Positions 1-11,050 of a DNA stretch of 64,000 nucleotides are shown piece by piece. Made by a program: the position numbers and the translations under genes. Position 1 is the first letter of the stretch; each line of letters begins with the position of its first letter. The notes under the pieces are model-generated. The model was not told the origin of the DNA. It made no database searches and saw nothing but the letters and a program-made list of their open reading frames with translations. This DNA is from Ephemerocybe angulata (lineage: Eukaryota > Basidiomycota > Agaricomycetes > Agaricales > Psathyrellaceae), in the NCBI GenBank assembly GCA_013368325.1, contig JAACJK010000224.1, forward strand, positions 610,660-674,659, given 5' to 3'.

Positions 1-494
1 GCAGGTTATCATCAAGGCTGCCCGGTGAGCGTGACATGCAGCATACAACCATATAATCCTCATCAACGAAGTAAAAATGTGGATCGAGAGAAGAAGATCT
101 TTGCAGCTGCGCATGAAGAGATAACGGTTTGCACCACCATCTAACGTCTTGGATAACGACTTAAAAGCCCCAGAATGCGCTCCAAGCGCTGCTCGCTACG
201 CAGGTGTATACGGAGCACCCAGAAAGAGTTGTTGTTGAAGGGAATAGCTTCTCGTTATACGGCAGTGAGTGCTATGGTACCTTTTCTGGTCTCGTTCTCT
301 CAACGATAACATCTAGGACGCAAAGACTGGGCGCTGGCAAATCGATTACAACTTACGTGGGGAGGAACGCCAATCCGATGCTCGCAGCACAAATGGCGCT
401 TCATTTTCGAAGTCATGGGGTAAAATAGCGCATATATTCAGTCGTGCGAGCGCGGGCGGGACTTCAATCCCAGATGTACTAGCTCAAGGATCTG
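1..494. other. No gene identified (left edge)
   Basis: An open frame of 74 codons at 204-428 has no recognisable motif and no splice context. I see no RNA gene or repeat here. The stretch probably contains upstream sequence of the F-box-like gene that follows. Confidence 0.4.
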
Positions 495-563
495 GTGCCT
501 TCTTCTCCTCCATACCGCTTCGACATTCGACGATACCAAACAGATAAGCCTCGATCACGAAAG

Positions 564-2158
564 ATGACAAGCCAATGCTGGATAGTACTGCAGAACGAAG
601 ATCTCCTCAAGGAAATCATGCTCAAACTCGAACCACAGCGGGGCGAGCCCAAATACAACCCCTCACACCTTTTGAACATGGCTTTGACTTGCAAGGCGTT
701 CACTGGACCAGCCCTCGATAGCCTATGGCGGTCACTGAAGTCATACACACCCCTCGTCCGGCTCCTACCATCCCGGAGCTCTACTGGGAGAGAATGCGAT
801 GTTCGTGTCTAATGGTTCTTCGTACCAGCATTCGGTTTCATTGACGATGATTGTCGGCATACCACGCACAGACCCCCAAGAAGTGGTCTATATTCGAGAC
901 GTACTCGAACCGGATTAAACATATTGTCCTTCAACCCGACCCCGCAGATTTGCAAGACGGCGTCGACGCGTCGTTTAATCCACTCCTCGATATCCTAGGC
1001 GCCCCGGGACCAGTCTTCTCCAAGCTTCAAATGGTGGAGATACCGTGTAGCGTAACGGGCCACCCGTTTTCTAGGTTCATCGCCAACCTCCAACTGTTTT
1101 CGCAACTGGAAACTATGCACCTCTCCCTTCACCCCGCTGCGCTCTCCAGCATCATCCAACTTGACGGCTTAACGGCTCTGCGCACTCTCCGCCTCACGGT
1201 CGCTCACTACGACAGGCGCTATCCCCAGACTGAAAGCCTTTCTAATGAACCGTTGGATGCCTCGCTTTCTAGCGCCACAAATAGTTCGCTCGAACCACAC
1301 CTCCCAAACCTAATAAATCTATCGGTAACAAGCGATCGCCAAACCATGGTAGAGGCGATCGGGATTCTTCCCCTTTCCTCATTTCGCACCATCCGAATGT
1401 CCATCTACGAGTGCAGTCAACCAGGTGCAATCGAGCAAAATGCTTGGGGGAAGCTCTTTGGTCACCTATCGAGGTGTTCCAGGGAGACGCTCGAAGTGTT
1501 TTCTCTAGCATACGCCCCAAACGAGCTTCAAGTTGACGCCTCCAATTGCTTGCGTGGAGAACACCTTCGTCTGATGTTCAATGCCACCCCTTTCATTGCG
1601 CTCCGTCGTTTCAACCTTTCTGGCGTGCCACTCTCGGTGACAGATCAGGATATATCTGCCGTCCTGGAAAACTTTCCCAAGCTTTCACTTCTCGCCCTCC
1701 CCCGACACCTACCTTCCAGCCCATATAATGGGGTACAATTATGGAGCTCCCTTCTCGCCGTTGCCCGAGCGTGTCCCGAGATTCAAATCCTCGACATGCC
1801 GCTCGGAATTATTGGCGACCACCTCGGCTTGCCTGCTCTCGATCCTATTACACTACCTGTCGCCAACTCAAGCCTACAGGTCCTGCACTTGCATTTGGCG
1901 TACACGGAGGCTCTCCGCAGTCCTCACGCGACTTCGAAATACTCAAACCCTGGGGTGAAGGAGTCGCGCCGGCCTTTCGTGGAACCCACGCTCTCACCTG
2001 AACAGATGATGAAGATCTTTGAATGGCTTCTATGTGTTTTCCCTCGAATGAAGGTGTTTGGGATCGAGCAGGAGGGGCGTGGGCTTGGGATGACTGATGT
2101 CTTCCACGCGTTTGCGAACAAGCTTCTGCGGAAGAGGAAACGAAGGGTCTCAAAGTGA
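564..2158 (+). CDS. F-box/LRR-like protein, frame disturbed after the F-box
   Basis: The N-terminal part (564 to about 800) has an F-box-like pattern: NEDLLKEIMLKL, LLNMALTCKAF, LDSLWRSL, then LVRLLP. The second part (872-2158) begins TPKKWSIFETYSNRIKHI and continues with leucine-rich segments such as FSQLETMHLSL and LTALRTLRLTV, ending with a basic tail. This is the arrangement of basidiomycete F-box proteins that select substrates for SCF ubiquitin ligases. The two parts are in different frames. A 71-bp intron at 801-871 (GTTCGT...CAG) would join them in phase, but a third frame between them also reads sensibly (FVSNGSSYQ, GIPRTDP), so two small frameshifts are an alternative. An ATG at 564 is preferred; an in-frame ATG also lies at 495. 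It is either a working gene with one intron or a recent pseudogene. Confidence 0.6.
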
Positions 2159-2254
2159 CGGAGGACAAAAAGGACCAGTCTCTTCAAATGGGACAGAAGT
2201 ACATACGGTAGGGAAGCCACTGTATCCCTAATATCTCAGACAGACAATCGTACT

Positions 2255-3100
2255 CTATGAGACCAAGCCGAACAACCCAGCAACGGGTTGCCCCAGACCA
2301 GTCGCATTGGCAAAGCTGCTGAGACTCCAATTCGCGGTCGGTGTGCTTGATGTAACCAAGCGTTGCTCGTTGAACGTAGGACTCTGCTTGAAAGCCAAGA
2401 ATACGAATCTGTGCATCCAATTCAAAATGTTAGAAATCGCATTCGATCATGGGACCAGGGAACCTGGCGATTGAAAAATAGTGCGTACCGGTGAGCCCTG
2501 GAAGTTGACGCTGGCTGGGTCCAGTTCGTGTAGTATTTGATCGGCGCGCCTCCAGGAGTGCCGTCGAACGCGGTCTCGAGGGCACCCGTTCTCCAGTTAT
2601 ACACGTAGTCTGAGGCCAGGAAGCGGCGGACCTGCCCGGATGCTCCGCCGTCCAGGTCGACGATGGCGACGACGTAGGGGCCGACGTAGGCATCCTCGCC
2701 GGCACCATAAAAGTCGAAATGGGGGCTCGCGAACATTTCTAGTGATGCTACAGTGAGATGCATGTTCTCGTTGGTCTTGTGGATATGATATACTGACCGC
2801 TAGCCTTGATAGAACTGCCTGACTGGAAGAGGAAGCTGGACCAGTCGTTGAAGTCGTATGTCGCAGAGATAAGGTAGGATGGGTTGAAGGGAATGCCGAT
2901 GTCAGAGGGGATCTAATCATGGTAGACAGAATGTCAGTCATGAACAGAGGCATGAAGGGGTATGGTTGAGCCCAGGGTTGCTTCACAATACTGACTTTGG
3001 CTAGGGTGAACCTAGAAACAACAGTGCTAATGTCGCTGTCCTGTGCAAAGACACATGCCGCCAAAGAGCCGAGAGCGATGAGCGAGGAGGTAAAACGCAT
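2255..3100 (-). CDS. Secreted PEBP-like protein
   Basis: Four exons (3100-2996, 2912-2798, 2747-2489, 2408-2255) join in phase to 210 residues. Residues 1-20 are a signal peptide (MRFTSSLIALGSLAACVFAQ). The body fits the phosphatidylethanolamine-binding protein fold: YVGPYVVAIVDLDGG matches the family's P-D-P strand region, QVRRFLASD matches the R-H-F/G-G-D region, and RAHRFVFLAF the H-R-Y strand. The C-terminus GQPVAGLFGLVS is also typical. Fungal secreted members bind lipids or other anions or inhibit peptidases; the ligand cannot be told here. VDLDGG departs from the usual DPDAP ligand motif. The start is the ATG that opens the signal peptide, not the in-frame ATG eight codons upstream. 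Confidence 0.85.
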
Positions 3101-4404
3101 AGTATGAGACGTCCAGCAGAGCACTGCAAATCAACTCAATAGGTAGGGGCATTATATAGTTTATACCATGAGAACGGCTCGGGAGATTGTGTACATAGCC
3201 GTTAGCGCCCTGGGCCTTCGCTTCGCCTTCCCCACTCTGGCCCCTCTCCCCCACATGGCAAAGTCGTCATCAGACCCGAAGGCTTACAAGGCTTGATTCC
3301 GGGAGGGTTCTTCGAACGCTATAGTCAGATGTCTCTGGGTAAGTCGACCGAGCGTCGACCTCACGACGGTGCTTCTGTGATGGACCGTGCGAGTGAGCGC
3401 ATGTGGAGAAGAACATAAGGAAAGTTACATCGTTTCAAGAGTATTGGTAGTATGAACCTTTGAACTTGTGGCTCCCCCGTGTCCGAGCTCAGGAACACAG
3501 GTTCCGAGATGCGTTGCATCACAGGTTTACGAAGCTAGAGTTCGATGGTAGTATTGGCACTGTGGACTCTGGGAGGATTGAGTGAAGGGGTCCAATCGAT
3601 ACATCCGAACTACCTCGTCATTTGGAGAATAAAGGCGGGTTATGGTTGTGAAACGATGCTTTAATCGCATCCATGAGCCCACTGTAAATGGCACCTGCAA
3701 ATATCCGGGTTGAGCAATCTTACACACTGCTCGTTCGTTGTATGAAGAACATAACGATGGGAGGAACTCCGACCGACTTGAGAGGTTCGAGGCCGGCGCC
3801 GGCTCTGGACGGCATACCTCCGACATAAGACTCGTAGATGCTAATACAGCGGGCGGTATACTATGGAGAACAGACTAAAAGGCCGACTAAAGGCAACTAA
3901 TGCCACGGGCGCCTAATCCAAGCCGCCCCAAGATTGATGTTTTGATTGTCGAAATGGAAAGGGATGAACTGACCTGAGGCTTTATGCGAGAATCCTATGT
4001 ACACTCGCAAAACTTTGGTACTTTCCTCTCCCTTGGTGTGACTGAAGGAAAGAAAAGACGCCTTATAGCCGGGAATTAAACCCAGGAATGGGGGGTGCGA
4101 GGGGAAATTTAGAATTCTCGGGCGTATACCCCGCATCGTCCCTAGCCGGTGCTTATAAGACAAGGTCCAAGGTCTGGTTCCCCATAATGTGAAATGGGTC
4201 GAGTTCAACCTCCTGGTAGCCTTAAGAGTAGTAGTGGTCGAAAGCACCCAATGCATGCAGTCAAGAAAAAGGTATGGAGCCTTGAGATTCGGCCTCCTCG
4301 TACATCATATTCTAATCTATGGCCTGTTGCCTTCAGCCTTCGCAAAAATTCAAGAGTCAAGGCTCATTGTCCAAGGAAGAGGTGAGAATGGCAAAAAGAC
4401 AATC
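3101..4404. other. Intergenic, no gene recognised
   Basis: About 1.3 kb between the PEBP-like gene and the tRNA. Open frames at 3527-3826 and 3897-4256 on the reverse strand lack motifs, signal peptides or splice support. No repeat was noticed. Confidence 0.4.
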
Positions 4405-4491
4405 GGGCCTGACCGGGAATTGAACCCGGGACCTCCTCGATTTGATGACTAAGCACCCTAACAAGGAATCATACTACTAGACCATCAGGCC
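4405..4491 (-). tRNA. tRNA-Pro (anticodon AGG) with 15-nt intron
   Basis: On the reverse strand the acceptor stem GGCCTGA pairs fully with TCAGGCC, followed by discriminator C. The D arm is GTC..GAT. The anticodon stem CCTTG/CGAGG (one G-U pair) encloses loop TTAGGG..T with anticodon AGG. A 15-nt intron (TGCTTAGTCATCAAA) lies in the canonical position one base 3' of the anticodon. The T arm is CCGGG-TTCAATT-CCCGG. The mature length is 72 nt. Confidence 0.93.
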
Positions 4492-5172
4492 GATGAGTGT
4501 TGAGCTTATCTTTGCCATGATCACGGCCGTAGCCTCTAGCGCCGGACTGAGGCAGCGCTATTGCCCGCCCATGTCAGGGCAAGACCGCGAGAAAGGCAAA
4601 TATTCGAGCGGCACTTGACCTCATGAAGAGCCATTTGACCTCGAACGACGTTTCCCGCTGTGTTTACGCCCAAGGTCCAATTCCCCGAGAATGTTCAATG
4701 CAATGATCATTTTCCTGTGTGTGCAGTGCCATGCAGATCAAACGGGCGGGCTATCATCTGTACCAGTATTCACGCAGGAAAGATTGCTGGTGGTCCCAAT
4801 GCCCAAGCACTAGTCGGAATCCTGGAGGTTTGGAGCATCCTGAGCAGAGTCGATGGTGGATGGCGAAAAGAGCGCCTCGGCAGAGGTGCCTGTGAATCTG
4901 AGATGATGGCCGGTGATGAACTTTCGTGAGAAAGGGCTGATTCTGGCAGTGCTGCGATGTCCACAGCTCTGTTTGCGTAACCCCCATCTTATTCCTGAGC
5001 GCCTCTGTGACTCGTATGTAGAAATCTTGTCCGGGCTCTATCTCGTCTTCCCCCTCGTTACACCGCCCTAGAAGACCCCCTAATCGCACTCGAGGACCCG
5101 CAACTCGGACCCCTACGAAGCTGGCAACCCTCACGCCATCCTCAGTGCTACGCCCATATTACCCAGCCGACG

Positions 5173-5916
5173 ATGACCAGCAGTCCAATCTACTGTAACG
5201 AGGTCGAAGATAGGTCCCAGATCGTGCTGGGGCGGCTGGAGGAGCTGTCAATAAAGAACCTGGATTGCGAGGACGTGTGCGTGCTCTCCACCTTTCGCTC
5301 ATGCCCTAGACTGACCTTTCTTGCAGAGATGACTCGCCCAGCTACGGCAGCGCTTCGCTTCCCACACCTGAAGCCCCCCGCGCCGACTTTACGCTACCAA
5401 TGACTGCCATGCCTTCTCCATAGTATGTATGGTACCCCCAATTCAAAGTCTCTGACCTTATCCTGCCACAGCGACGCTCCGGGGGGCAAGGGTCGGTATG
5501 AGAAGGATGGGGAGGACTATATTCTTCCACCAGGCGCACCATTGATGAAGGATATGGATTCCTTCTCGGAAGGAAGCGCGTGTGGCAGTTTTGAGGATCT
5601 GCCCACTGCAGGCACAAATGAGCTCGGGGACATCATTCACTCAGTGACTCCAAGCAGCATCTCTCAACTCCCACCGCCCGACTCGCTGCGTGCCTTAATC
5701 CTAAAGTGGCAGGAAAATGTTCGTGACGACTGCGATGTCGACCGCTCTGCGCCTGTCCCCACCAAGCGACACCGTTCGCCCTCCCCCGACGAGGAGCGGT
5801 ATATGCGACGCATCCGACCCAGGATTCGCGCAATATCGCTGCCTGGGCGGTTTAAAGCCTTCACCCACTTCCTCGGGTATTCCACAACGCGCAGCGAGCC
5901 AGAAGCTCCGGATTGA
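5173..5916 (+). CDS. Hypothetical protein, disordered, basic C-terminus
   Basis: Three exons can be joined in phase: 5173-5276, 5327-5422 and 5472-5916, separated by 50-bp and 49-bp introns (GTGCGT..TTGCAG and GTATGT..CCACAG), giving 214 residues. The middle is rich in Ser, Pro and acidic residues (DDSPSYGSASLPTPEAPRAD). Residues around 150-180 carry basic clusters (TKRHRSPSPDEE, RRIRPRIR) that could act as nuclear localisation signals. I do not recognise a family. The start is uncertain: further exons upstream of 5173 are possible, since other frames stay open for short stretches there. Frame continuity across two well-formed introns is the main reason to believe it. Confidence 0.5.
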
Positions 5917-7080
5917 CATTGGCGTCCGCGCAGCCATTCTGCGGTTTGACAACCCATTGTCCACCGACCTCGCACGCAGCAGCACCAGAAGCAGAAGTAA
6001 AAGAGTCGTCAAAAAGAAGACACGTCGCTACTATCTATTGGCTTGAGACGGAGCCGTCGCCGACATATGTCACAGACGCTTGGGCTCCCTCTCTATCGAT
6101 GCCACACTCCATACCCACTGCCCACATCTCCCCTCAATCCACCCCACCCGGACAGCCCACATCTTTTTTGGTTATGATATGAAAGAATCTACGTCTGTAC
6201 TATGCATGCTCCTTGCTATCTTTGTTCCCACAGACCATAACCCGCAACCCACAGCCCTATACCCCACTACTACTCTACCTACCACCACTATGTCCCTTTA
6301 CGGATGTCCATTTCACGGAACAGGCCTTTTGTGCCAAGAGGTTCCAGGATATTCGAGGCGATTCTTTTGGTTTCCTTTGTCCTCCAATCCACACCCTTCC
6401 AAAACCCCATCACCACCATTCAGTTACTTGTGCCACGACCCTCCACGTACGTCTATCTCAAGTACTTGTAACGAATCTTTTGAGCCCCTGCATGGCACCA
6501 CCTATAACAAGGACTACCCTATACCACTACTCTAATTAGCCATATCTACCCCGGTAGACGGTCGATCCCAGTTCAAACCCACACTCTATTTATCAGTATG
6601 TGCTCATGTGTCCCTCTCAATCACGCTCCATTCACTACTCCCCCTCCCCTCCTCATCCATCGCTCATGTGCATGTTCCTTGACATTCTGTAGATAGACTT
6701 CCCCTTGCTAATCGCTCTGTCTGCTGTGTGTCCCGAAGACAATGTCCAACCTACTTATCAATCTCATTTATCATCGTTTCGTGTATTCATGATGCCAGAA
6801 GCAGTAAATCTACATGGTATGGTCCAACATACCTCCCCCCAAAAAAACCCAAAAATGAGACGACCGTATATCAAGAAAAAAGTAGATCCCAGCACATGTG
6901 AGGCCGTCAATGTCGGCTCACAATTATAATTAGTATTTGCAGTGGTAGCATCCTCATGAGTCAATGAGACCGAAACGATCTTCATGGCTCAACGTCGCGT
7001 TCAGGCTGTGTGAGCCGCTTCCGAACCATGTCAGCGATAACTGGGCCGTATACGGGAATGCTGGCTGGAGAAAGTGGGCG
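5917..7080. other. Intergenic, pyrimidine-rich, no gene recognised
   Basis: This stretch separates two convergent genes and contains C/T-rich and low-complexity sequence (for example 6090-6480). Overlapping open frames here have biased composition caused by the pyrimidine strand and no motif. Confidence 0.4.
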
Positions 7081-9114
7081 TCAGTTCAGTGCGCGAACCA
7101 CCAGACAAAAAACGGTAGACGAACTTGTGTGGAACAAGGGTCCCATGTTGACACCCTGGACGGGATCAACAAAGTCAGCCAATCTACGCCGAGAGGAGAG
7201 GAAGTGGGAACGCAATACCTCGTGCCATTCCTCGGGCCCATATGTGGTAAGGGTATCGTTCCGCACCATGTAGTGCTTGTGGCCGACGTTTCTCGAGAGC
7301 ATCCAGTAGTCAAAGGCATAATCTGGGACAACATGTTTAGGAGAGCAAAATGCAGGAGATGGTGTACTCACCACCTGGGGGCTGGATCTCGAAGACCGCA
7401 GACCTCAGGGAGGGCGGCATGAACAGCTGGTGCGTCAAACCGTTCCCATGCACACCAATCATAATCTACATATCCAAAGACCGTTGTCAGAAACCCACTT
7501 GCTCATCTCAGGGATGAGGAGAGACCCACCGTGCTACTCGTAATCTCCGCCATTTGCTCTTGTAAAGTAAGGTGTTCCATAATGGGTATCCGCACCTCGC
7601 AAATATTCTCCATCGCTAACTCCTTCAAAGCTGCAACAAGTCCTTGGTGGTCGGCGTCAATCAGTCTGCGCCCAGTGCTCTGCCGCGAGATGTAGGTGAC
7701 AATGGGCTTAATAGAGTGGGGTTTGCTGGATGCAGTGTCCTTGCTGTGCTTGAACTTGGGCACAACCAGCGCCTTTCCGCTGGCCGCGACTTCCGGGACG
7801 TACCCGAACAGGTTCTTCGTGACTGATTTCCGGAGGGGCTCCCAGAAGTTCGATGGGACACTGACGTTTTGCGTTCCGCTGATCATCTTAAACCAAGTGA
7901 ATCCGAGGGGGCTGGTCGGCGGATCGGATTGTAAAGGTTAGTACCAAGTGGCAGGGCGATGAAGCAAGAGGAAGTGGATACACGTACGATTTGTGCGCCG
8001 CACGTCTGTTAATTACCATCGACCGCTCAAAAACGAGGGTGTTTCCGCTCTTGATCCAGTCTTTCCAGATTTCAGACTTTTCGATGCTTGCACTGGGAAA
8101 TGCGAGACGCATGAGGGGCGCATTGAGACCCGCTTTGTCTCTCCACTCGTCCTCGCGGTCAATGAACTGGATAAAGAAATAAGTTTAAGAGCGTAGAATG
8201 ACAGTTCGATGGAGGGCTCAAGACTCACGGGCATGATCCAGCGGTCAGGGAAGGAAAGTCGATCAAGAGATCCATTGTTGTCCTTGGAAAACCCTAGCGC
8301 ACTGTATACTCTCCACGCTCCAATAATGACTTCGCCCCAGAAGTGGTAGAAATGCTACGGGGAAAGATAGGTATACCCATCAATGAGGAACAGGACAATC
8401 ATCAACTCACGGGAAGGTATTGCGGGGGATCAGCGATGAACATCGTCATGCCGGGTATCACTGTCGCATAATCTCCCAGCACCTCTTTAGCTTCTGACGG
8501 GGTAAGGTATTGAAGCCTCTAAGAAGCACGATGAAGATGGTTCAGAAATCACGAACGCGATCCCAACAGAATCAAGGGAAAGTACTCACATCTTCAGCAG
8601 GATTGTATGGGCCTTCCTCCAGTTCTATGATAATCTTCGTCAAGATGCCTTCCTTCGGCGGAAAACTCTCCTTCCTGCTCGTCACAGCGTAAAACGTCCC
8701 GTTCTTGACATACAGCTTGTCAAAAATAGAGTAGCCATACGACCAGACGTCGACCATCACATCCGAGTCCAACGATTTGGGGGCCTGGGGGATGGTGGTC
8801 TCCAAGTCTGAGGGTGCCAACAGGTTAACAGATACAGGACTCGGAGCTGCTGGCTGGGCTACTGGGGGAGACTGTGCATTTTCAGTGTGAGGGCTGGGGT
8901 GGTAAGGATCCTCATTAGGCGCCTCGTTCTCCAGCTCTTCGCCGATAGCTATTGCAGATAGACCCGACTTGGGCTTTGGGGAGCCCCAAGAGAGACCTCG
9001 CGGCGGCGACGGTAGGCGGTCCTGTGAATGGAGGACAAAGAGGAGCAAAAATGAGGTGGCGACTGCAGCGAGGACAATGAAGCGCCGTTGGTCACGCCTG
9101 AAGATGTTGGACAT
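7081..9114 (-). CDS. GT61-family glycosyltransferase, type II membrane protein
   Basis: Seven exons (9114-8590, 8518-8411, 8354-8229, 8166-7988, 7911-7530, 7465-7372, 7322-7081) join in phase to 551 residues. A short basic cytosolic tail (MSNIFRRDQRR) precedes a membrane anchor at about residues 12-28, then a Pro/Ser-rich stem, which is the Golgi type II topology. The catalytic half shows the GT61 (DUF563) signature IGVHGNGLTHQLFMPP, followed by FEIQPPGG, YAFDYWMLSRNVGHKHY and an earlier block IVTYISRQSTGRRLID. The family transfers sugars such as xylose or GlcNAc from nucleotide sugars onto glycans or proteins; donor and acceptor cannot be read from sequence. Every intron begins GTGAGT, GTACGT or GTGGGT. 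It is divergent from the Yip1-family gene. Confidence 0.88.
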
Positions 9115-9943
9115 GTCTGCACGATACAAGGTTAGAATCTTGTGAAGGCCTTGAACCCCGCATCTTCGAAGAAAAAACGCACCGGAACTCGCTCCCCACC
9201 TCTGTCTAGTACTCCGGAGTGTTGTGGTAGGAAAAGGAAAATGGAGGCGCCCATAGTATACGTGCCCGAAGCCATATAACAAGCAGCCTGTCAAATCCGG
9301 TGCCTGTCCACATCCCCACGCGCTCAGTATGTAAGGATCAATTCCGTGTTTGCCGATCCGTCGGCTCCACAACCAGGCACGAACTTGAATACGCTCGCAG
9401 GCCAAGGTCCAGCCTTGCCCACCAGTCTTCAGACCATGTTGTCGCCAGAGCTGCTGTTAAACTGCTGAGAGGTGAGCGCCGATTACTGAGGATTGGGCTA
9501 TCTGGCTCCCGAGATAATATATGCCTTGTTCTTGTCAGCAACTTGGAGCCTGAGGACGCGTTATTTCAGAATTTCCCGGATCGCTTTTACCAGAATACTA
9601 CGGGCTGGATATTGAATCGTTGGGAGAACTGGCCGCCTTTGAACGCGTCCTACAGATGAATATCTCAAGCAAGTTGTGCCTTCAAAGAATGATGTACTCA
9701 TTGACTTCTCGAGTTTTCCATTGCCCCTCCTTCTTCATACTTGCACTATCGTTCTGGTATCCTGAGCGAGCGAGTTACGGGCACGACAAAGGGTGGCCGT
9801 CTTTAGCGAACCTCGTGGCGCCTAACACTAGCGCCAATATAATTCAAGCGGAGCCCGAATCCTGGAATACGTAGCATCAGTGATGTCGCGCGGCGCCGAC
9901 ACCGGGAACTGCGCTCTCCTCGATACCCATCCACACCTTCACC
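9115..9943. other. Divergent promoter region
   Basis: About 830 bp between the GT61 gene (reverse) and the Yip1-family gene (forward). An open frame at 9300-9659 has no motif. It presumably holds the promoters of both genes; no clear TATA element was identified. Confidence 0.4.
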
Positions 9944-11050
9944 ATGGCCTATGTTCAGGTCGAAGCCGACGATGTAAGTCGTCCTTCCATACTTTTGGCA
10001 CACCTCTGACAGCAATCAACGCAGAGGCTCGAAGAAGGCCCTGAAGGCCTCCAGTTCAAATGTTAGCCCACAGATTGTGGCAACCCTCGCGGTGACTGAC
10101 GCAGAGCAGCATTTCTAGGAACCGATACCCGGGCGGGCCCAGGAACACCGAAACCACAACGAAGCGCGGGTGTAGGAAACGCCGATAGGGGATACCTTGC
10201 AGAGGAAGCGCGACCCAAGGCGACGGGTGGGTTCTGGACAATCGAGTACTACCAATCGTACTTCGACATCGACACGAAAACCGTATTGAAACGATGCTAC
10301 ATGACCATGAATCCCCTCGCGGCGGCAACATACATCCCCACCCACCTCAACCCCGCCGACTTGTATGGGCCGTTTTGGACCCTGAACACACTCATCTTCG
10401 CCCTCTTCCTGTCGTCAAGTCTTGCAGCATCGGTGTCTGCGTACCTGGGCTCTTCGGAGGAGTATGACTATGACTTCAAACTGCTGAGTATCGCAATGTC
10501 GCTCGTATACGCTTATGGCCTTGCGCTCCCTGTGCTACTCTGGCTCGCGTTGCGGTATCTTGGTGTTGGGGAATGGAGCGTCGTCGAGGCGATTTCGTTG
10601 TGGGGATACGGGCAGTTTGTTTGGATTCCAGTCAGCGTGCGTTCAGGCTTTCTTCTTCCACGGATAAATCTGACGCTGTAATCACAGGTGCTTTGTGTCA
10701 TCCCAGTTGCTTTGGTCAGATGGATCCTCGTTGGAATCGCGTTCGGCCTCTCAGGTTACTTCCTCGGCGCCAACATTTACCCCATTCTTGCCTCGGTACG
10801 CGTCTTAGCCGCATCTAAGGATCTACCTACTTACAGGGTACATGACATCCTATAGGCCGAAGCTAAAGCCACCCGACTTTTGATCATTCTCCTTGCCGTT
10901 CTCCATCTCGGCCTCGCACTCTCCTTCAAAATCCTCTTCTTCAACTATTATGTCATCGAAAACACAGGGCCCGATATCTCGATACCTGGCATTGGACACG
11001 ATGGGCCGGCCGCTGGGGGTAACTCGACAATCGGTGCCAGATGGCTCTGA
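9944..11050 (+). CDS. Yip1-family Golgi membrane protein (YIPF1/2-like)
   Basis: Five exons (9944-9973, 10025-10061, 10107-10636, 10688-10795, 10856-11050) join in phase to 299 residues. A soluble N-terminus (GGFWTIEYYQSYFDIDT) is followed by DLYGPFWTLNTLIFALFL, the diagnostic block of the YIPF1/YIPF2 group, and about five hydrophobic segments ending with LIILLAVLHLGLALSFKILF. These proteins sit in Golgi and endosomal membranes, bind Rab/Ypt GTPases and help vesicle traffic. The ATG at 9944 starts a 10-codon exon ending at a perfect GTAAGT donor. At the second intron two acceptors lie 5 bp apart; the downstream one (exon from 10107) keeps the frame, while the upstream one would create TAG. 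Confidence 0.87.

Noticed and set aside
6080..6540. Pro/Thr/His-rich forward frames
   Set aside because: Caused by a pyrimidine-rich strand; two overlapping frames are equally long and neither shows a signal peptide or motif.
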